This document shows, in pieces, positions 60,203 through 64,000 of a stretch of DNA of 64,000 nt (position 1 is its first letter; each line of letters opens with the position of its first letter). The notes beneath the pieces are model-generated. The model was not told the DNA's origin and ran no database searches. It was given only the letters and a program-made list of their open reading frames with translations. Source of the stretch: Cupriavidus sp. WKF15. GTDB taxonomy: Bacteria; Pseudomonadota; Gammaproteobacteria; Burkholderiales; Burkholderiaceae. The DNA lies in the NCBI RefSeq assembly GCF_029278605.1, contig NZ_CP119573.1, forward strand, positions 1,922,001 through 1,986,000. The letters are read 5' to 3'. Made by a program: the position numbers and the translations under genes.

Positions 60203-61156
60203 ATGAAGATTGCAATTCTGGGTGCCGGCGCGCTGGGCTGCGCAATTGGTGCCACCCTCACTGAAGGCGGCCACGAGACCTGGCTCCTCGACCGCTTCGA
60301 AGCGCACGTCGACGCCATGCGCCGTGACGGCCTGCGGGTCGACGATGCCAGCGGTTCCAGGCGGGTCAAAGTCCGCGCGACAACGCGCGGGGCTGAGGTC
60401 GGTGTTGCCGATCTGGTGATCGTCCTGGTCAAGTCCTTCCATACAGACTCCGCCATGCGTGGCGCAATGGAACTGGTCGGACCAGACACGCTCGTGCTGT
60501 CGCTGCAGAACGGTCTCGGACATGAAGACATTCTCGCCGACATTGTGGGCCGCGAGCGCGTGTTGGCGGGCAAGACATACGTCGGAGGCGTGTTGCGCGG
60601 TCCGGGGCACATCGAATCCGGCGTGATCGGCAAGGCTACCCATATCGGGGAACTCGACGGTCGCCTTACCAGCCGCGTCAATGCGATCGCCGATGCCTTC
60701 AACACTGCCGGCCTGACGACCAAAGTCAGCGACAACATCATGGGCACGATGTGGGACAAGCTGCTGGTCAACGTCGCCACGGGCGCGATCACCGGCATCA
60801 CCGGCCTGACCTACGGGCAGCTCTACGAAGAATCGGTGCTCAAAGCGACCTCGCTGGCAGCAGTGGCCGAGGCGATGGCCGCGGCACAGGCGGCAGGCGT
60901 CAGGCTGTCCATGACGGACCCTGAGCAAGCGTGGGTGTTGGCCGCGGAAGGGCTCCCAGCCGCATTCAAGACGTCAATGTTGCAAAGCCTCGAGAAGGGC
61001 TCCGTTACCGAAATCGACTTTATTAACGGCTCCGTCGTTCGATGGGGGCAGCGGCATGGTGTGCCCACGCCGGTCAACACAACGCTGGTGGCCTGCATCA
61101 AGGGCGTCGAGCGAGCCATGGCCGATCGGCAGCAGCGGCAGGGAGCAGTTTCATGA
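60203..61156 (+). CDS. ketopantoate reductase (PanE/ApbA)-like protein
   Basis: A 317-residue NADPH-dependent 2-keto acid reductase. The nucleotide loop is ILGAGALGCAIG (5-16); VIVLVKSFHTDSA and SLQNGLGHEDIL (about 98-109) fit the family, with a catalytic Lys later (VGTMWDKLLVNVATGAIT, about 182-198). Its place in a catabolic operon, not near other pantothenate genes, suggests a 2-keto or 2-hydroxy acid of a degradation route rather than pantothenate. It overlaps the VOC gene by four bases (ATGA). Confidence 0.85.
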   Translation: MKIAILGAGALGCAIGATLTEGGHETWLLDRFEAHVDAMRRDGLRVDDASGSRRVKVRATTRGAEVGVADLVIVLVKSFHTDSAMRGAMELVGPDTLVLSLQNGLGHEDILADIVGRERVLAGKTYVGGVLRGPGHIESGVIGKATHIGELDGRLTSRVNAIADAFNTAGLTTKVSDNIMGTMWDKLLVNVATGAITGITGLTYGQLYEESVLKATSLAAVAEAMAAAQAAGVRLSMTDPEQAWVLAAEGLPAAFKTSMLQSLEKGSVTEIDFINGSVVRWGQRHGVPTPVNTTLVACIKGVERAMADRQQRQGAVS

Positions 61157-61545
61157 ACGTGCCAAAGGCCTACCTGGAACACGTCGCCATCTGGGTAAAA
61201 GATATCCACTGGCACATCCGCTTCTTCGAGGACGTCTTCGGCATGACGATGCGCGAGGTGGATGGAACACCCGACGAGCCGCGGCAGTACTGGACGCTCG
61301 GCGGACTGCAGTTCATCCACGCTCCTGCTCACGATGGCCCGGAGGGCCGGCTCGCCCACCTCGGCGTGATGTGCGAGGACCTGGAGGCGGTGCTCGCCGC
61401 GGCGCAGCGCTACGACGTGAAAGAAATGACGCAAGGACGCAACTGGCTACGGCTACCCGACGGCCTGGCCGTGGAATGCATTCAGGCCAAGCCCGCCTCG
61501 TGCGTCGCGCAAGCCCTGGCCATCAACCCTCGTGCGGAGGCATGA
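61153..61545 (+). CDS. VOC (glyoxalase-like) family protein
   Basis: A 130-residue cytosolic protein of the vicinal oxygen chelate fold. YLEHVAIWVKDIHWHIRFFEDVFGM (about 7-31) has the typical first metal-side His11; HLGVMCEDLEAVLAAAQRYDV supplies a second half with His69. The order and length suit an epimerase, dioxygenase or lyase subunit. It is coupled by ATGA overlaps both to the reductase before it and the MaoC gene after it. Confidence 0.8.
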   Translation: MNVPKAYLEHVAIWVKDIHWHIRFFEDVFGMTMREVDGTPDEPRQYWTLGGLQFIHAPAHDGPEGRLAHLGVMCEDLEAVLAAAQRYDVKEMTQGRNWLRLPDGLAVECIQAKPASCVAQALAINPRAEA

Positions 61546-62006
61546 AAGTGACAATCATCGAGAAATACTGGGACGACGCCCGGGAGGGCGACGAGTGCAC
61601 CAGTCCGACCTACACCGTGACGAAGGCTCGCATCCTGGCCTACGCCGAACTCACCGGCGACCACACGCCGGTACACGTCGACGAGGACTACGCCAATGCC
61701 AGCCACTTCGGCTGCATTGTGGCCCACGGCTTGTTCGGCCTGTCCATCGCCGATGGCTTGAAAACGCAAAGCGAATACCGCTTCCTTCCCGGCATGTCCC
61801 TCGGCTGGACATGGGACTTTCTGCTGCCCATCAAGGTTAACGACGTGCTGCATGTGAAATTCCGCGTTGGCGTCATGCGGCCGAGCAAGAGCCGCGCCGG
61901 CTGGGGCATCGTCACCCTGCCGTCCGAACTGATCAACCAGGACGGGCAGGTGGTGCAACGCGGCGAACATCGCCTGATGGTGCCGCGCCGTCCGGGAGCA
62001 GTCTGA
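61542..62006 (+). CDS. MaoC-like (R)-specific enoyl-CoA hydratase
   Basis: A 154-residue hotdog-fold hydratase. The hydratase-2 motif YAELTGDHTPVHVDEDYANASHFGCIVAHGLF (about 35-66) keeps Asp40 and His45, which activate water for addition across a CoA-bound double bond. CGGAGG precedes the ATG. It overlaps the VOC stop by four bases and the CoA-transferase start by one base (TGATG), so the operon is translationally coupled. Its substrate is likely the CoA ester made by the next gene's product. Confidence 0.88.
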   Translation: MKVTIIEKYWDDAREGDECTSPTYTVTKARILAYAELTGDHTPVHVDEDYANASHFGCIVAHGLFGLSIADGLKTQSEYRFLPGMSLGWTWDFLLPIKVNDVLHVKFRVGVMRPSKSRAGWGIVTLPSELINQDGQVVQRGEHRLMVPRRPGAV

Positions 62007-63250
62007 TGCAAGCTCGTCCACTTGAAGGAATTCGCGTCATCGACTACAGCCACTTCCTGGCCGGTCCGTACGTGGGACGCTGCCTGGCGGCTCTCGGTGC
62101 GGAGGTGATCAAGGTCGAGCGCCCTGGCAGCGGTGACGCCGGCCGGCAGCATGCCACCGTCCTCGATGACCAGCAAAGCGGTTACTTTCTCCAGCTCAAC
62201 ATGGGCAAACGCGGCGTGAGCGTCAACATGAAGGATCCGCGCGGCAAGGCCTTCATGCAACGGTTGTGTGATTCGGCCGACGTGTTCGTCGAGAACTACC
62301 GCCCGGGCGCGCTGGAAAAGCTGGGACTGGGCTATGCCGACTTGTCGGCGCGCAACCCCGGCCTCATCTATTGCTCAATTTCTGCCTACGGCCACACCGG
62401 GCCTGACGCGCATCGGGCCGGCTTCGGACTAATCGCCGAGGCCAAGAGCGGCATCATGCAGATGATTGGCACGCCGGGCGAGGCGCCCCCTTTGCTTCGC
62501 ATCTCACTGGGCGACATGTACACCGGCATCCACGCCGTCGCCGCCATCAACGCGGCGCTGCTCGGGCGGGTCAAGTCGGGTAAGGGCCAGCATATCGATA
62601 TGGCGCTATACGACACGCTGGTCTCCATGCACGAGTATGCGGTGCAGTGCTACACGCTCTCGGGCGGCAGGGTCCTGCCCGAGCAGACCGGGCATGACAT
62701 GCCGACGTCGACGCTGTACGGAGTGTTCACCGCGGCCGACGGATACGTCGTGATTGCCGCGCAGGTCGACGATGCATGGCGGCGTTTCGCAGCCCTCGTC
62801 GAATCCCACGGTGGCCCGGAAGGCTTTGGCTCTGACTCCCGCTTCTACAGTCTCAATGGGCGCAACGCCGGACGTGAGGAAATTCTAGCCGTCATCAATC
62901 CGTGGGTCGCGGCGCGACGTGTGTCGGAAGTTCTCGCCCTGCTGGACAGCATCGACGTCCCTTGCGCAAAGGTGCAACGCATCGACGAGGTGCTGGCCGA
63001 TCCGCAGATTCAGGCGCGCGGCATGATCGTGGAACAGGAACATCCGCGCTATGGGGCGTTGAGGTTGCCCAATTTGCCGTTCCGGTTTTCCGACTGCGAC
63101 ACCACTATTTATCAGGTGGCCCCCGACCTGGGCCAGCACAACACTACTGTCGCAGCGAGTCTCGGCTACACAGACCAGGAAATCGCCTCTCTTGAAGAGG
63201 ATGGTGTCTTCTACAGTGCGCGGGTCGATACGAGCGCCGCGACTGCGTAG
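62006..63250 (+). CDS. type III CoA-transferase (CaiB/BaiF family)
   Basis: A 414-residue transferase that moves CoA between carboxylic acids via a glutamyl or aspartyl thioester. GIRVIDYSHFLAGPYVGRCLAALGAEVIKVERP is the family N-terminus; the catalytic Asp170 is in ISLGDMYTG; SGKGQHIDMALYDTLVS and DGYVVIA follow. It presumably activates the operon's organic acid, which the MaoC enzyme then hydrates. The ATG shares a base with the previous stop codon. Confidence 0.9.
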   Translation: MQARPLEGIRVIDYSHFLAGPYVGRCLAALGAEVIKVERPGSGDAGRQHATVLDDQQSGYFLQLNMGKRGVSVNMKDPRGKAFMQRLCDSADVFVENYRPGALEKLGLGYADLSARNPGLIYCSISAYGHTGPDAHRAGFGLIAEAKSGIMQMIGTPGEAPPLLRISLGDMYTGIHAVAAINAALLGRVKSGKGQHIDMALYDTLVSMHEYAVQCYTLSGGRVLPEQTGHDMPTSTLYGVFTAADGYVVIAAQVDDAWRRFAALVESHGGPEGFGSDSRFYSLNGRNAGREEILAVINPWVAARRVSEVLALLDSIDVPCAKVQRIDEVLADPQIQARGMIVEQEHPRYGALRLPNLPFRFSDCDTTIYQVAPDLGQHNTTVAASLGYTDQEIASLEEDGVFYSARVDTSAATA

Positions 63251-63353
63251 TTCGCAATTCTTGAGAATACCCGGCAAGGGAAACAGTACAGAACGCCGGC
63301 GGAGGCCACTCCAGAAGGGCAGCGCCGGCTTTGGAACACGTCAGGAGACAAGC

Positions 63354-64000
63354 ATGACAACTGCAACGGCTCACGAGCCCCAAGGCAAACACCAATCAAG
63401 GAAAGCCGCTGCCAGCGGCTGGATCGGTTCGGCGCTTGAATACTATGACTTCTTCATTTACGCCACAGCGTCGGCATTGATCTTTCCCCAGATCTTCTTT
63501 CCAAAAGGCAATGCGACGACGGCCATCATCGCGTCGCTGGCCACCTACGGCGTTGGCTACGTGGCACGCCCTATCGGCGCCTTTGTGCTTGGCCATCTCG
63601 GAGACACGCATGGTCGCAAGAACGTCCTCGTGTGGTGCATGTTCCTGATGGGCTTTTCGACCATCGGCGTGGGACTGCTGCCCACGTACGATCAGGTCGG
63701 CCTGCTGGCCCCAGCGCTTCTAGTGATGCTGCGGTTGGCGCAGGGCTTCGCTGTCGCGGGAGAAATCTCCGGCGCGAGTTCCATGATTCTGGAGCATGCC
63801 CCGTTCGGACGGCGTGGCTATTTCGCGAGCTTCACGCTACAGGGCGTGCAGGCCGGACAAGTCCTGGCAGCCGCGGTGTTCCTGCCTTTGGCGCACTATA
63901 TGCCGGCCGATCAGTTCAATAGCTGGGGGTGGCGTATTCCTTTCCTGCTTAGCTTCGTAGTCATCGTTGCTGGCTGGGTCATTCGCCGTGAAGTGAGTGA
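63354..64000 (+). CDS. MHS-family MFS transporter (truncated by window edge)
   Basis: The frame is open to the right edge, giving the first 215 residues of a transporter of about 430. SGWIGSALEYYDFFIYATASALIF (helix 1) and ARPIGAFVLGHLGDTHGRKNVL (helix 2 and motif A) place it in the metabolite:proton symporter group (ShiA, ProP, KgtP). RLAQGFAVAGEISGA is the helix 4 motif. CAGGAGACA precedes the start, 103 bases after the CoA-transferase. It is probably the importer for this island. Confidence 0.88.
   Translation, partial: MTTATAHEPQGKHQSRKAAASGWIGSALEYYDFFIYATASALIFPQIFFPKGNATTAIIASLATYGVGYVARPIGAFVLGHLGDTHGRKNVLVWCMFLMGFSTIGVGLLPTYDQVGLLAPALLVMLRLAQGFAVAGEISGASSMILEHAPFGRRGYFASFTLQGVQAGQVLAAAVFLPLAHYMPADQFNSWGWRIPFLLSFVVIVAGWVIRREVS

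Overview
This 64 kb window is GC-rich and gene-dense. The gene content points to a beta-proteobacterium of the Burkholderiaceae, most likely Cupriavidus or a close relative: two Bug-type (TctC) tricarboxylate-binding proteins, a 'porin_4' type porin, a BKACE enzyme, an HU protein with a histone H1-like Lys/Ala tail, osmoregulated-glucan genes opgGH, and many LysR-regulated catabolic islands. Genus is inference; there is no rRNA, tRNA or other marker gene to fix it.

The left part (1-30,000) reads as core or shell genome. It holds an FMN riboswitch and ribB; small exported proteins, one made almost wholly of 12-residue repeats; opgG-opgH; a Bcr/CflA exporter; an MscS channel; an ammonium transporter with a good sigma-54/NtrC promoter; two HU-family genes; a thioesterase and creA; an acyl-CoA synthetase/SDR pair; an arylamine N-acetyltransferase; a Crp/Fnr regulator; MgtC; arginase; and a signalling block. 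That block has a chemoreceptor, an EAL-CBS-GGDEF protein behind a PhoB-like box, an OmpR-type regulator with a degenerate receiver, and cardiolipin synthase. A TetR gene, a His/Gly/Tyr-rich lipoprotein and two candidate small RNAs (20,190-20,289 plus strand; 30,212-30,325 minus strand) follow or lie within this part. Pyruvate carboxylase (32,534-36,043) is preceded by about 1 kb without an assured gene, where a possible sigma-54 promoter and a short ORF with a strong Shine-Dalgarno lie.

The right part (36,500-64,000) is a string of catabolic islands. Island 1 (37,846-46,313) carries quinone oxidoreductase, BKACE, two Bug receptors, a FrnE/DsbA-like oxidoreductase, an MDR dehydrogenase, a TauD/TfdA dioxygenase and an AraC regulator. 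Its three transcription units are each preceded by a copy of the same 64-bp operator-like sequence, so it looks like one regulon for an unidentified substrate. Island 2 (46,557-49,842) is LysR / anion symporter / creatininase-family amidohydrolase. A complete IS630-type element with intact ends and TA duplication (49,945-51,036) separates it from island 3 (51,086-59,090), which encodes the non-phosphorylating pentonate route: IlvD/Edd sugar-acid dehydratase, DapA-like 2-keto-3-deoxypentonate dehydratase, alpha-ketoglutarate semialdehyde dehydrogenase, an MFS importer and two LysR regulators. Island 4 (59,202 to the right edge) is LysR divergent from a tightly overlapped operon of ketopantoate-reductase-like, VOC, MaoC, type III CoA-transferase and a truncated MHS-family transporter, probably an acyl-CoA route for an organic acid.

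No CRISPR array, prophage, rRNA or tRNA was seen. Searches and RNA data were not available, so family calls rest on motifs read by eye.
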